From an uncultured Bacteroidota bacterium (GTDB taxonomy: Bacteria; Bacteroidota; Bacteroidia; Bacteroidales; WCHB1-69), in assembly GCA_902774175.1 (NCBI GenBank), contig CACYHG010000006.1:1-56785 (forward strand): a stretch of 56,785 nucleotides of DNA. Direction: 5' to 3'. Positions within the stretch are counted from its first letter, which is position 1. Each line of letters begins with the position of its first letter. A program made the translations under genes and the position numbers. The notes beneath the pieces are model-generated. The model did no database searches. It saw only the letters and a list, made by a program, of their open reading frames with translations, and was not told the DNA's origin. Positions 1 through 7,992 of this stretch are shown here, piece after piece.

Positions 1-1
1 G

Positions 2-181
2 GCGCAGGAGCTGCTGGCAGGGAACAGTGACAGCATAAAGAATCTCGCCACAAAACTGGGGTTCGAGGAAGCCTCCTCCTTCTCCCGCTTCTTCAAAAAG
101 GAGACCGGCATGACTCCGATGGAATACAGGAACGGGAAGAGAATTCCGTTGGGTGAGGCGGAAGGGGAAAATAATAGTTAA
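2..181 (+). CDS. AraC-family transcriptional regulator, C-terminal fragment
   Basis: Only the last 59 codons are in the window; the gene begins upstream. The residues form the second helix-turn-helix of an AraC DNA-binding domain: a helix with IKNLATKLGFEEASSFSRFF is followed by the family signature FKKETGMTPMEYR. AraC proteins bind DNA through two such helix-turn-helix units and usually sense a small molecule or phosphorylation through a domain that lies outside this window. The target genes cannot be told from this fragment. The stop is TAA at 179-181. Confidence 0.9.
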   Translation, partial: AQELLAGNSDSIKNLATKLGFEEASSFSRFFKKETGMTPMEYRNGKRIPLGEAEGENNS

Positions 182-277
182 TAATTAATAGTTAATAGAT
201 TAGAGTTGGTGGCGTGTTGGATACAACATCGTTGAAGATAGCTGTTTAACTATTAACTATTAACTCTTAACTATAAA
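173..277. repeat. AT-rich inverted repeat of TTAATAG/TTAACTA units
   Basis: Two arms made of short repeated units (TTAATAG on the left at 173-200, its complement TTAACTAT on the right at 245-275) flank about 45 bases of unique DNA. The arms can pair over most of their length, with a few mismatches in the middle. It lies between a stop codon and the next promoter, so it could act as a transcript end or be a dispersed intergenic repeat. No coding sequence is seen here. Confidence 0.6.
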
Positions 278-341
278 CTGAATTATCGGGTGGTGGGATT
301 TTTTTTCCGCCACGTGCGGCATTCCGTATCGTAATTTCAAG

Positions 342-349
342 TAATTTTG
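342..349 (+). promoter_or_regulatory. Bacteroidetes -7 promoter box
   Basis: TAATTTTG matches the Bacteroidetes -7 consensus TAnnTTTG and lies 21 bases before the start codon of the DUF1703 ATPase gene. No convincing -33 TTTG box was found at the usual spacing. Confidence 0.5.
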
Positions 350-370
350 CAAAAATAAATTCACACGCCC

Positions 371-1957
371 ATGGAGCAGACATTGGAAAGAAAATATCCC
401 GTTGGAATCCAGACCTTTGAAAGGTTAATAAGAGAGAATTACCTGTATATTGACAAAACCGACCTTGTATGGAGAATGACAAAGGAAAGCCCCTTTGTCT
501 TCCTCAGCCGCCCGCGCAGGTTCGGCAAATCGCTGCTCACAACCACGCTGGACTCCTATTTCAAAGGGGAGAAAGAGCTGTTCGAGGGTTTGAAAATCAT
601 GGAAGTGGAAAAGGAATGGAAGCAGTATCCGGTAATACATCTGGATTTGAGTTCCGTGAAGGGGAAGGAATCGGCAAAAGAGCTGGAACGTGCATTGAAT
701 CTGCTTATTTCTGAAGGGAACAAATTCGGGACGGTTAAGGAGGAGGTCACACCGGGTGAGAAACTCCGTGGGATGATCCGCCGCGCCTACGAACAGACCG
801 GCGCACAGGTTGCCGTAATCATTGACGAATACGATGCACCGTTACTGGAGGTGCTGCATGAGGAGGAACGGCTGCCGGAATACCGCCGCGTGATGCAGGA
901 GTTCTACCAGCCGCTGAAGGCAAGTGAGGCCATGATCCGCTTCTGCTTCATCACTGGAATCACAAAGTTCTCGCAGCTGAGCATCTTCTCCACCATCAAT
1001 AACCTGACCAACATCTCCATGGACGACAGATATGCAGCCATCTGCGGCATCACGGAGCAGGAGCTGGCCGCCGACATGGCACCCGACATCGCAATGCTTG
1101 CGCAAAAATACGAATGCACTCCGGAAGAGATGCATGAGAAGCTGAAACAGATGTACGACGGCTACCGCTTTGCCAAATCCTCTCCGGACATATATAATCC
1201 TTTCAGCCTGTTGAAGTGCTTTAACCATAAAGATATTTCCAACTACTGGTTTGATAGCGGCACTCCGACTTTCCTAATCCGGCAGATGCGCCATTTCCGC
1301 ACCGACATTACCACGATGGAACGCATTGAGGCATCGTCATCCGCCTTTGACCGTCCCACCGAAGCGATGACAACAGCATTGCCACTGCTTTACCAGAGCG
1401 GATACCTTACCATCAAGGACTATGAGAAGGAAGGCAACTCATTCGTACTTGCAATTCCCAACAAGGAGGTGCGTACCGGACTGACAGAAGGCCTGATACC
1501 CACCTATACCGGTTTGGACAGCAGTGCTGTGCAGGACGGATTCGCCATCAAGTTCTGGCGTGCGCTGAAGCGAAACGATATTGACACCGCCATGGAGGAG
1601 ATGAAGGCATTTCTGGCAGGCGTCCCATACGTTGAGGGCTTCCAGAAAAAACTGGAGGAGGTGAAGAACTATGAAGGGTTCTACGAATACACCTTCTATC
1701 TTATCTTCAACATGCTTAACGTCTATGCACGCACGCAGGTGAAGTGCAAGAATGGCAGGATTGACTTCGTGGTGCAGATGCCTGACACCACCTGGGTGTT
1801 TGAGCTTAAGGTTAACGGCACCGCGCAGGAGGCCCTTGAACAGATCAACAGCAAGGGCTACGCGATTCCATACCAGACCGAAGGCCGCCGCGTGGTAAAG
1901 GTGGGCGTGCAGTTCGCCCGCGACACCATGACCGTCGGGGAGTGGGTAGTGGAATGA
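371..1957 (+). CDS. AAA-ATPase-like / PD-(D/E)XK nuclease-like protein (DUF1703 family)
   Basis: This 528-residue protein has the AAA-ATPase-like domain plus a C-terminal PD-(D/E)XK nuclease-like domain, a combination found in many copies in gut Bacteroidales. The opening KYPVGIQTFERLI and YIDKT are family hallmarks. Walker A is RPRRFGKSLL at about residues 47-56 and Walker B is VAVIIDEYDAPLL at about 146-158. Near the end, GRIDFVV (about 461) and VFELK (about 475-479) supply the acidic residues and Lys of the nuclease core. The cellular role of the family is not established; a mobile or defence-related job is often suspected. It is a single-gene unit with its own promoter. The ATG at 371 is supported by the promoter position. 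Confidence 0.85.
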   Translation: MEQTLERKYPVGIQTFERLIRENYLYIDKTDLVWRMTKESPFVFLSRPRRFGKSLLTTTLDSYFKGEKELFEGLKIMEVEKEWKQYPVIHLDLSSVKGKESAKELERALNLLISEGNKFGTVKEEVTPGEKLRGMIRRAYEQTGAQVAVIIDEYDAPLLEVLHEEERLPEYRRVMQEFYQPLKASEAMIRFCFITGITKFSQLSIFSTINNLTNISMDDRYAAICGITEQELAADMAPDIAMLAQKYECTPEEMHEKLKQMYDGYRFAKSSPDIYNPFSLLKCFNHKDISNYWFDSGTPTFLIRQMRHFRTDITTMERIEASSSAFDRPTEAMTTALPLLYQSGYLTIKDYEKEGNSFVLAIPNKEVRTGLTEGLIPTYTGLDSSAVQDGFAIKFWRALKRNDIDTAMEEMKAFLAGVPYVEGFQKKLEEVKNYEGFYEYTFYLIFNMLNVYARTQVKCKNGRIDFVVQMPDTTWVFELKVNGTAQEALEQINSKGYAIPYQTEGRRVVKVGVQFARDTMTVGEWVVE

Positions 1958-2245
1958 TTTGTCGCTTCATAAATAATCCTGAAGTCAGCAGAAAAAGCGG
2001 AAAAATGTGCCAATTGATGAAGATTTTCTGAAATATAGCTTCCATTTTCAGTTAATCAGCCTGTTTGGAATGGGGTATGAAGGGGAAAACATATATAAGA
2101 GAATAAATTGAAAATCAATTAAATGAAATTTTCAGTCCATTTTTGCACCGTTTTTTCTGATAGTTATAATTAATTGAAGCACAATAAAATAAAAAAAATT
2201 ACAAAAAAAAGGGTGGAAAATAAACTTTTGTATTTAAATATGTTA

Positions 2246-2253
2246 TACTTTTG
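2246..2253 (+). promoter_or_regulatory. -7 promoter box for the HU gene
   Basis: TACTTTTG is an exact match to TAnnTTTG, 41 bases upstream of the HU start codon. The 337-base gap (1958-2294) before HU holds no gene; it is strongly AT-rich, typical of a Bacteroidetes promoter region. A TTTG at 2227-2230 sits closer than the usual 19-base spacing, so the -33 element is uncertain. Confidence 0.6.
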
Positions 2254-2294
2254 CCATCGTTTTTTAGTTATTAACACTTAAAATAATATTTGAC

Positions 2295-2579
2295 ATGACA
2301 AAAGCAGAAGTTGTAGCTGAAATCGCCAGCAAAACTGGAATTGAAAAAGTTGCGGTGCAACAGGTGGTTGAAACCTTCATGACTACCGTGAAGAACTCCT
2401 TATTGAAGAAAAATAACGTCTATCTGAGGGGTTTCGGCAGTTTCATAGTTAAAGAGCGTGCCCAGAAGACCGGCAGAAACATCTCCAAGAACACGACGTT
2501 GGTCATCCCCGCCCATAACATTCCCGCTTTCAAACCGGCCAAATCGTTCACCAACACCGTCAAAACGAAAGTTAAATAA
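2295..2579 (+). CDS. HU-family nucleoid DNA-binding protein
   Basis: The 94-residue protein matches the HU/IHF fold throughout: N-terminal helices (MTKAEVVAEIASKTGIEK), the GFGSF turn at about residues 46-50, the DNA-clasping beta-ribbon (RAQKTGRNISKNTTLVIPAH), and the closing AFKPAKSF segment. HU dimers bend DNA and compact the nucleoid. The ribbon has a Lys-Asn insertion and lacks the textbook Pro at the usual tip. It is followed 18 bases later by a tiny basic-protein gene and then, past a terminator, by the RNase G gene. HU, IHF-alpha and IHF-beta types are hard to separate by eye. Confidence 0.92.
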   Translation: MTKAEVVAEIASKTGIEKVAVQQVVETFMTTVKNSLLKKNNVYLRGFGSFIVKERAQKTGRNISKNTTLVIPAHNIPAFKPAKSFTNTVKTKVK

Positions 2580-2597
2580 TTCCAAAATCCAATAGTT

Positions 2598-2687
2598 ATG
2601 CCAAGCGGTAAAAAGAGAAAGAGACATAAAATGGCAACCCACAAAAGGAAAAAACGTCTGAGAAAGAACAGGCATAAGAAGAAATAA
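2598..2687 (+). CDS. 29-residue lysine/arginine-rich protein, AURKAIP1/COX24 (mS38)-like
   Basis: The ATG at 2598 opens a 29-residue protein ending at TAA 2685-2687. More than half of the residues are Lys, Arg or His, and the core KRHKMATHKRKKRLRKNRH has the K(R)xKM.KHKxRK pattern of the COX24/AURKAIP1 domain, known from mitochondrial small-subunit protein mS38 and the mycobacterial ribosomal protein bS22. By that likeness it is probably a ribosome-associated peptide; this is inferred from the motif only. It lies 18 bases after HU with no promoter between them, so the two are probably cotranscribed, and a strong terminator follows 24 bases later. Confidence 0.75.
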   Translation: MPSGKKRKRHKMATHKRKKRLRKNRHKKK

Positions 2688-2710
2688 CTTTTGTGGACAA
2701 ACAACTATTA

Positions 2711-2748
2711 AAAACTAAATTACGCCTTGTGCGTAATTTAGTTTTTTT
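2711..2748 (+). terminator. Strong intrinsic terminator
   Basis: A perfect 15-bp stem (2711-2725 with 2731-2745), a five-base loop and a run of T up to 2748 form a canonical rho-independent terminator. It closes the HU + mini-protein unit and would limit read-through into the RNase G gene 27 bases further on. Confidence 0.88.
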
Positions 2749-2774
2749 GTTTTCATAAGGCAGGAAAACAGGTG

Positions 2775-4358
2775 ATGAGTGATAAAGAGAAGAAAGAACT
2801 GTATGTAAACGTAGGGGAGAAGGATGTTGAGATAGCGCTGCTGGAAAACAGTGTGCTGGTGGAATTGCACAAGGAGAAGATCAACAGCAATTTCATGGTT
2901 GGGGATATCTACCTTGGCCGTGTCCGCCGGATTGTGCAGGGGATGAATGCGGTGTTTGTCGATATCGGGCATGAGCGGGACGCTTTCATGCATCTGTCCG
3001 ACATGGGCCCGAACATTTTGACATTTAATAAATATATAAAGGACACTCTTCAGGGACGCCGCGCCGACATCATGCGGCAGGAATACCCGATGGAACCGGT
3101 GGTCTCCAAGACGGCAAAGGTTGATGACATCTTCTCATTCAACCAGCTGGTAATGGTGCAGGTAATCAAGGAGGCAATCTCCACCAAAGGCCCCCGCGTT
3201 TCGGGCGAGATTTCGTTTGCGGGCCGTTTTCTGGTGCTGGTGCCTTTTGCCAAGGATGTGATGATTTCGCAGAAAATCCGGAACCGCAAGGAGCGTAACC
3301 GCCTGATGGGACTTGTTGCCGGAATAAAACCGAAGAATGTCGGTGTGATTATCCGGACGGTCGCTGAAAATCAGGGAAGGGATGAGCTGCTGGCCGATCT
3401 GCGCGATGTGCTTGGAAAATGGAAAAGCACATTGGACGGGGTCAGCGGAACGCGTTTCCCTAAGAAACTCTGCAGCGAGCTGAACCGCACCTCCTCCCTG
3501 TTGCGCGACATGCTTAACGAAAGTTTTACGGGAGTCTATACCAACAGCCGTCAGCAATACGAGAACCTGAGCGCCTATGTGAGGCAGATCGCCCCGAATC
3601 AGGTGGATATTGTGAAATATCACCAGAAGCCGGTGCCGTTGTTCGAATACTATGGCATCGACCGGCAGATCAAGAGCGGTTTCGGAAAGATTGTGGCCAT
3701 CAAGAACGGCATCTATCTGATAATAGAGCAGACAGAGGCTATGTATGTTATAGATGTTAACAGCGGCCATAAGATGGATTCCCAAAAGAATCAGGAGGAC
3801 AACATCCTGAAGGTCAATATGGCGGCTGCAACAGAGATTGCACGGCAGCTGCGGCTTCGGGATATCGGCGGGATAATAATAATCGACTTCATAGACATGC
3901 GTCTGGCAGAAAACCGCAAGGCGCTTTACAACAAGATGACGGATGAGATGAAGAAGGATCGCGCAAGCCACACGATTCTGCCGATCAACAAATTCGGTCT
4001 GATACAGATTACACGCCAGCGTGTGCGTCCGGAGACCAACACCGACCTGTTGGAGAAATGTCCCTCATGCCATGGCAGCGGTAAGGTGAAGCCGGCCACA
4101 ATGGTTGTTGACGAAATTTATCAGAATCTTGAATTCCTTTTACGCAATTACCAGAAGAACAGATTGACACTACAAGTGCACCCGTTCATATACGCCTATC
4201 TGGAAAAGGGCCTTTTCAGCAGGCACCTCCGCTGGCAATGGCAGTTGAAACGGCGTTTCGGGCTGCGGGCAATGCCCAACTACCAGCTGCTTGAATACAA
4301 GTTTCACAACAAGCGGTTAGGCGACATAGACCTGTGGGAGAAAAAAGAGGAGGATTAA
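2775..4358 (+). CDS. rng: Ribonuclease E/G family endoribonuclease (RNase G)
   Basis: This 527-residue enzyme is of RNase G length (no long C-terminal scaffold as in RNase E). It has an N-terminal S1-like RNA-binding segment (VGDIYLGRVRRIVQGMNAVFVDIG, cited in two parts: VGDIYLGRVRR and VQGMNAVFVDIG, near residues 40-65). The catalytic DNase I-like part carries the two metal-binding Asp motifs VIDVNSG (about 323) and IIDFIDM (about 369), and the zinc-link CPSCHGSG follows at about 428. RNase G cuts 5'-monophosphorylated AU-rich RNA in rRNA maturation and mRNA decay. A GTG at 2772 precedes the ATG at 2775; the ATG is preferred. The HU gene next door is a common Bacteroidetes neighbour. Confidence 0.93.
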   Translation: MSDKEKKELYVNVGEKDVEIALLENSVLVELHKEKINSNFMVGDIYLGRVRRIVQGMNAVFVDIGHERDAFMHLSDMGPNILTFNKYIKDTLQGRRADIMRQEYPMEPVVSKTAKVDDIFSFNQLVMVQVIKEAISTKGPRVSGEISFAGRFLVLVPFAKDVMISQKIRNRKERNRLMGLVAGIKPKNVGVIIRTVAENQGRDELLADLRDVLGKWKSTLDGVSGTRFPKKLCSELNRTSSLLRDMLNESFTGVYTNSRQQYENLSAYVRQIAPNQVDIVKYHQKPVPLFEYYGIDRQIKSGFGKIVAIKNGIYLIIEQTEAMYVIDVNSGHKMDSQKNQEDNILKVNMAAATEIARQLRLRDIGGIIIIDFIDMRLAENRKALYNKMTDEMKKDRASHTILPINKFGLIQITRQRVRPETNTDLLEKCPSCHGSGKVKPATMVVDEIYQNLEFLLRNYQKNRLTLQVHPFIYAYLEKGLFSRHLRWQWQLKRRFGLRAMPNYQLLEYKFHNKRLGDIDLWEKKEED

Positions 4359-4377
4359 GTCCCCCTCTTTATTTTTT
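4341..4377. terminator. Bidirectional terminator between convergent genes
   Basis: A 10-bp stem with one mismatch (4345-4354 with 4360-4369) carries A-rich sequence on the left and T-rich sequence on the right, so it can stop transcription from both sides. It overlaps the stop codon of the RNase G gene and abuts that of the opposing gene. Confidence 0.65.
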
Positions 4378-5495
4378 CAGTCCAGTCGGATAAACCGGTC
4401 AAATACTTTCACCATCAGTGCGCAGTTAAAGATGTATCCGCCCGGCAAATCGGAGAAGTCCGTTTGTGTCACATATAGTTTTGTCCGTAATGAGACAGTG
4501 TACATCTCTTTGTTTTTCAAATAGCTTGGGATCAAACTCAGACTTGTGCGCAGCTTGTAGTCCAGGCAGACCCCGCCAAGGAACCCTCCGGTCTTCTCCT
4601 TGTGCTTAATCTCATCGTCCTGTCCGGAAATTGTGGAGATTTCATTGTACCCGTATCCGACAAACGGGGTCAGTTGAAAATGTTTCCGGTCCAGCAGACG
4701 GAATCCGTAGGAGGCGGAGAGCTGGCAGAATTCCAGATGGTCGGTTGCGCTCCATTTTTCCCCGCTGAAATAAACCGAATCCCTCCTTACCTTGCTGCCT
4801 CCAAGGCAGGCGTTGAGCAGCAGTTCGGAGCGTCCCAGTGCAAAGTTGACACCAATCTGGACATTTGGGCCGCCCTTCAGCTTCTCTCCAAGATCGCCGG
4901 TGATGAAGTGGTATCCGACTCCGACATCGGCGCCGAATCCGAAGAGTGCGGGTCTGAATGCCGGGATGGACTCCATGTTGTTCGGTGTTTTGTCCAGCAA
5001 CATCTGAACGCTGTCCGCCCATCGTCTGACGACCATGCTGTCGGCACCTTGTCTGGAGACTGTTCTGAACGCTTCAACCTCCCTCTCCAACCGGCTTGCC
5101 CCATCGCGGAGAAAGCTGTCTATCTCAGTCTGTTTGCGCAGTCTGTTCAAAGATTGTTGGAGTTCCCTGCTCTTCAACTCCACCAAGTTGAAAACCACCT
5201 GCTGATAGCGCAGTTCGCGGTCGTTTGTGTCATTCACCGTTGAGGAATCGCGGTCGATGTAGGTTTCAACCACAAGGTGGTTGACCATAGTGTCATTAAT
5301 TTTCAGGTGTGCCGTGTTGCAGGTCATGAAATAATAGAGGGATGCGGAGGTTTTTGTCCCGTTTTCCTGTTTTGTGAAGTCATCCCAAGTCAGTTTGCCC
5401 TGTTCCCAACGCCGGCTGTTGCCGCTGTTTTCCTGTGCGGACAATCCGGATATTGCCATCATTCCGGCCAAAAGGCCGACCAATACATGTTTCAT
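4377..5495 (-). CDS. Secreted/outer-membrane protein with beta-barrel-like C-terminal half
   Basis: The 372-residue protein starts with a clear signal peptide (MKHVLVGLLAGMMAISGLSA, cleavage after about residue 20). The N-terminal half contains LTWDDFTKQ and a helical, charged stretch (about 90-150) that may be coiled coil. The LTWDDF phrase resembles DUF922-type domains, but this is weak. From about residue 180 the sequence alternates short polar and aromatic strands with Gly (FGFGADVGVGYHF, TPFVGYGYNE), as in small outer-membrane barrels. No enzymatic motif is visible. It is convergent with the RNase G gene and appears to be a single-gene unit. The specific function is unknown. Confidence 0.6.
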   Translation of the reverse strand: MKHVLVGLLAGMMAISGLSAQENSGNSRRWEQGKLTWDDFTKQENGTKTSASLYYFMTCNTAHLKINDTMVNHLVVETYIDRDSSTVNDTNDRELRYQQVVFNLVELKSRELQQSLNRLRKQTEIDSFLRDGASRLEREVEAFRTVSRQGADSMVVRRWADSVQMLLDKTPNNMESIPAFRPALFGFGADVGVGYHFITGDLGEKLKGGPNVQIGVNFALGRSELLLNACLGGSKVRRDSVYFSGEKWSATDHLEFCQLSASYGFRLLDRKHFQLTPFVGYGYNEISTISGQDDEIKHKEKTGGFLGGVCLDYKLRTSLSLIPSYLKNKEMYTVSLRTKLYVTQTDFSDLPGGYIFNCALMVKVFDRFIRLD

Positions 5496-5684
5496 AACAG
5501 TTATGTTTCAAATGTCGCTACAAAAGTAGCAGAAAAACAAACACACTTTCCCCTTTTGCGGCTGTTTTTTCTCAAAAATGGTTATGGCGTAAGCGGCAAA
5601 ACCCATATAAATGTATTTAAATCAGATAGTTAATCACATAAAAATAAAATAGATGAAAGTGCTGTTTCATGTTTGAAAATTGTA

Positions 5685-5692
5685 TACTTTTG
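5685..5692 (+). promoter_or_regulatory. -7 promoter box for the tRNA-Val pair
   Basis: TACTTTTG matches TAnnTTTG and lies 14 bases before the first tRNA. The 211-base gap 5496-5706 otherwise shows only AT-rich DNA. Confidence 0.55.
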
Positions 5693-5706
5693 CATCCGAT
5701 TTTAAC

Positions 5707-5781
5707 GATCCGTTAGCTCAGTTGGTTTAGAGCGCTTGCTTGACAGGCAAGAGGTCAGCAGTTCAAGTCCGCTACGGATCA
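5707..5781 (+). tRNA. tRNA-Val, anticodon GAC
   Basis: A complete cloverleaf can be drawn. The acceptor stem GATCCGT pairs with ACGGATC, and the D-arm has GCTCAGTTGGT. The anticodon stem CTTGC/GCAAG holds the loop TTGACAG with GAC at positions 34-36. The T-loop is TTCAAGT. The T-stem has one A-C mismatch (5760 with 5770). The CCA end is not fully encoded (ACC follows). It reads valine codons GUC and GUU. Confidence 0.92.
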
Positions 5782-5797
5782 CCGATAACCTAAATAA

Positions 5798-5872
5798 GGT
5801 CCGTTAGCTCAGCTGGTTCAGAGCGCTTGCTTCACACGCAAGAGGTCGGCAGTTCGAATCTGCCACGAACCA
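5798..5872 (+). tRNA. tRNA-Val, anticodon CAC
   Basis: The anticodon stem CTTGC/GCAAG holds TTCACAC, giving anticodon CAC for codon GUG. The T-stem GGCAG/CTGCC with loop TTCGAAT is perfect. The acceptor stem has one C-A mismatch at pair 4-69 (5801 with 5868). The 5' half shares TCCGTTAGCTCAG with the neighbouring tRNA-Val(GAC). The two genes are 16 bases apart and probably cotranscribed. Confidence 0.9.
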
Positions 5873-5877
5873 CCGGA

Positions 5878-5901
5878 AGGATGCACAGGCATCCTTTTTT
5901 T
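5878..5901 (+). terminator. Intrinsic terminator after the tRNAs
   Basis: The stem AGGATGC (5878-5884) pairs with GCATCCT (5889-5895) over a four-base loop and is followed by a T run to 5901. It ends the tRNA transcript and reaches the stop codon of the convergent HTH gene. Confidence 0.85.
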
Positions 5902-6283
5902 ATTTGCTCAAATCGTTCACAAGTTTCCGGTAATAGTCGATGGTCTGCTGCTGGTGTCCGATGTCCTGTTCCAGGGCGCGGATGATATGTTTGAGGTTTT
6001 CCGTTGTCTTATCTTCCGCTGTTTTTTTGCGTGCGGGCAGCGCTGTATAGGTGCCGGCGCTTTCGTGCAGGTTCGGTTTTAGAAGCATTTCGCCTTCACC
6101 GTGCAGAAGCCAGTTCAGATTCAGTTGTGGAAATTTCAACGAAATTAATTCCAAACGACCCGGTTTGATGCTGTTCTTGATGCGGGAAACATAGCCGTTT
6201 CCCGCTGAAATCATCCGTTCAAACTCGCATACGCTCAGTTTTTCGCTTTTTATAAACTCTCTAAGCCGCTCACTTATAGTCAT
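5900..6283 (-). CDS. Small helix-turn-helix regulator with C-terminal coiled coil
   Basis: This 127-residue protein begins with a phage-repressor-like XRE-type helix-turn-helix (MTISERLREFIKSEKLSVCE, then FERMISAGNGYVSRIKNSIK). It contains the phrase LNWLLHGEGEML (about residues 55-66) that is typical of a Bacteroidetes regulator family. The last 40 residues (NLKHIIRALEQDIGHQQQTI and onward) look like a coiled coil for dimerisation. Targets are unknown. A candidate -7 box on the same strand (TATCTTTG, 6378-6385) lies 95 bases upstream. Its divergent position from the next genes suggests an autonomous unit, possibly prophage-derived. Confidence 0.75.
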   Translation of the reverse strand: MTISERLREFIKSEKLSVCEFERMISAGNGYVSRIKNSIKPGRLELISLKFPQLNLNWLLHGEGEMLLKPNLHESAGTYTALPARKKTAEDKTTENLKHIIRALEQDIGHQQQTIDYYRKLVNDLSK

Positions 6284-6377
6284 TAGTAATAATTTTCAAA
6301 ATAAATCAACGAAAATCTATTCACCGTATTAGAAAAATTATTATTTTTGCAACGAAAAATGTTTTCCTTTGCACCCA

Positions 6378-6385
6378 CAAAGATA
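6378..6385 (-). promoter_or_regulatory. -7 promoter box (minus strand) for the HTH gene
   Basis: Read on the minus strand this is TATCTTTG, matching TAnnTTTG. The transcript would have a leader of roughly 90 bases before the ATG at 6283. Confidence 0.45.
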
Positions 6386-6562
6386 CAAAAAAATAGAATC
6401 ATTAATTGGAATTTAAGGGATTCTTTTTTGTAGGGATGCAGTTTGATGAGTGTTAATGGGAAACAAAGAGAGGGATTTGGTGCGGAACGACAAGGCATGG
6501 AGAATCCGCCCCGTGTTGTCTACGGTTGCCGCGCACGCAAGTTGCAGGATGGATGCGGTTCC

Positions 6563-6910
6563 TTATTCAGCGATTTTCTGCTGGATCATATCCTTGAATT
6601 GGTCAAGGATGCCTGTTTTCTCCAATTCCTCCTGGGTTGTCTCGAAGTGTACGGTAAAGTTGATTTTCGTGTTGTCATTTTTTTCGTTTACATTGTTTTC
6701 TTCATCTTTGTAATATTCAAACAGATTTACATTAAGTTCTTCAGAAATTCTGGCCAGCAGTTCTGTCTGCAGACTTTGCTTTGAAAAGATCTGCGTATGC
6801 AGGCATTGTCTTGATTTGCCAATACTTCTGGCAAATGATGCGTAGCTGCTGTATTTTTCGCTTACCAGTTTCTTGATGATTTGACCAATGTGGATATTAT
6901 TAATTTTCAT
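6563..6910 (-). CDS. Small XRE-like DNA-binding protein
   Basis: The 115-residue protein opens with NIHIGQIIKKLVSEKYSSYA followed by SFARSIGKSRQCLHTQIFSK. This is a helix-turn-helix arrangement seen in a common Bacteroides small-regulator family, with a conserved HIGxxI start and a Cys-x-x-x-x-IF recognition-helix end. A middle helix (LLARISEELNVNLFEYY) closes the domain. The C-terminal 45 residues are charged and rich in Asn/Glu. No partner gene is evident. A -7 box sits immediately upstream of the ATG, so the transcript may have almost no leader. The 152-base stretch between this gene's end and 6411 has no recognisable feature beyond AT-rich sequence. Confidence 0.7.
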   Translation of the reverse strand: MKINNIHIGQIIKKLVSEKYSSYASFARSIGKSRQCLHTQIFSKQSLQTELLARISEELNVNLFEYYKDEENNVNEKNDNTKINFTVHFETTQEELEKTGILDQFKDMIQQKIAE

Positions 6911-6914
6911 GTTG

Positions 6915-6922
6915 CAAAGATA
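6915..6922 (-). promoter_or_regulatory. -7 promoter box overlapping the start region (minus strand)
   Basis: On the minus strand TATCTTTG ends only four bases before the ATG of the XRE-like gene. If used, transcription would begin at or next to the start codon. Confidence 0.4.
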
Positions 6923-7104
6923 CTGGTTTTTTTACAGAATAGTATATTTAATTGTAACATATTTAAAAAAAGTTGTATATATTAATTAGTACAAAACAAT
7001 GAAAATGTAAGAAAAAAGTAGTACACATTATTAAAGTAAAGAGTTTTTGCTTTTATTGCAATAATATCCCGAAATCTGCGTTACATTTTATTAATATAGA
7101 CATA

Positions 7105-7992
7105 ATGATGGCAAATAGATTGAAATCGTATGGGTTTTGGAGCCTTCTGCTGGGACTGCTGCTGGCGGGGTCGGCATGTGAAAAAAAGATGTCTGTGCCA
7201 GCCTATATCCATGTGGACAGCGCATCTCTGGTGACCAATTATGCCGCGCAGGGTTCCGCATCGTCCAACATTACCGATGTCTGGGTGACGGTTGACGGGA
7301 AAAACATCGGGGTTTATGAGCTGCCTGCCACAATTCCGGTATTGGCTTCCGGTGATGTGAAGGTGCAGTTGCAGGCTGGTATCAAGAAGAACGGCATTGC
7401 CTCTCTGCGGCCTATCTATCCGTTCTATACCTCGTACATCTGTTATCCGCAGTTGGAGAGGAGGCGGTGTGACACCTTGCGCCCGTCCTTTTCCTACCAT
7501 ACGACAGTCAGTTTTGATTTCAAGGAGAATTTTGAGGATGCGGGAGTCAAGTTCACCGCTATGGATTCCAGCAAGGGGATGTCCAAAAGCGGGGATAACC
7601 GCGATTTGCTGGTTATTGCGGGTGAGCCGAACCATTATGCCGGTATGATTACATTAGGTTCGGGAGAAAACTATTTTGAGGTGGAGACAAATTCGCTTTT
7701 GGAAAGACACCGCACCTACACTTTTATGGAGTTGGACTACTGCATGTCCGAGAACATGGAGGTTGGGATCTATTACCAGTTGAACGGGCATAACATCCAG
7801 TCGCCCATCTGCGGTGTTTACAGGACCGGCAAGCCGAATGAGCGGAACTGGCGGAAGATATACATCAATCTGACCGAGGCGGTGAACGGAAACAGTCTGG
7901 TATCCAAATACAAGGTTTACTTTAAGGCGGTGAAGTCCGTTTCTGATTCCGCAGTTTTCCTGTTTGATAACATAAAAATCGTGAACATGTAA
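7105..7992 (+). CDS. Predicted lipoprotein of unknown function
   Basis: This 295-residue protein has a lipoprotein signal peptide: a hydrophobic stretch LLLGLLLAGSAC puts the lipidated Cys at about residue 25. The mature part is beta-rich, with no recognised motif. A segment near 145-290 (FDFKENFEDAG, then a strand-rich tail) resembles a carbohydrate-binding or jelly-roll fold, but this is only an impression. Its stop codon overlaps the ATG of the sugar-phosphate transferase gene by one base, so the two are translationally coupled and may act together in surface polysaccharide assembly. ATGATG at 7105 offers two adjacent starts. Confidence 0.6.
   Translation: MMANRLKSYGFWSLLLGLLLAGSACEKKMSVPAYIHVDSASLVTNYAAQGSASSNITDVWVTVDGKNIGVYELPATIPVLASGDVKVQLQAGIKKNGIASLRPIYPFYTSYICYPQLERRRCDTLRPSFSYHTTVSFDFKENFEDAGVKFTAMDSSKGMSKSGDNRDLLVIAGEPNHYAGMITLGSGENYFEVETNSLLERHRTYTFMELDYCMSENMEVGIYYQLNGHNIQSPICGVYRTGKPNERNWRKIYINLTEAVNGNSLVSKYKVYFKAVKSVSDSAVFLFDNIKIVNM

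Noticed and set aside
4602..5243. 213-codon plus-strand frame inside the outer-membrane-type gene
   Set aside because: The minus-strand frame has a signal peptide and a coherent protein; the plus-strand translation has no recognisable feature.
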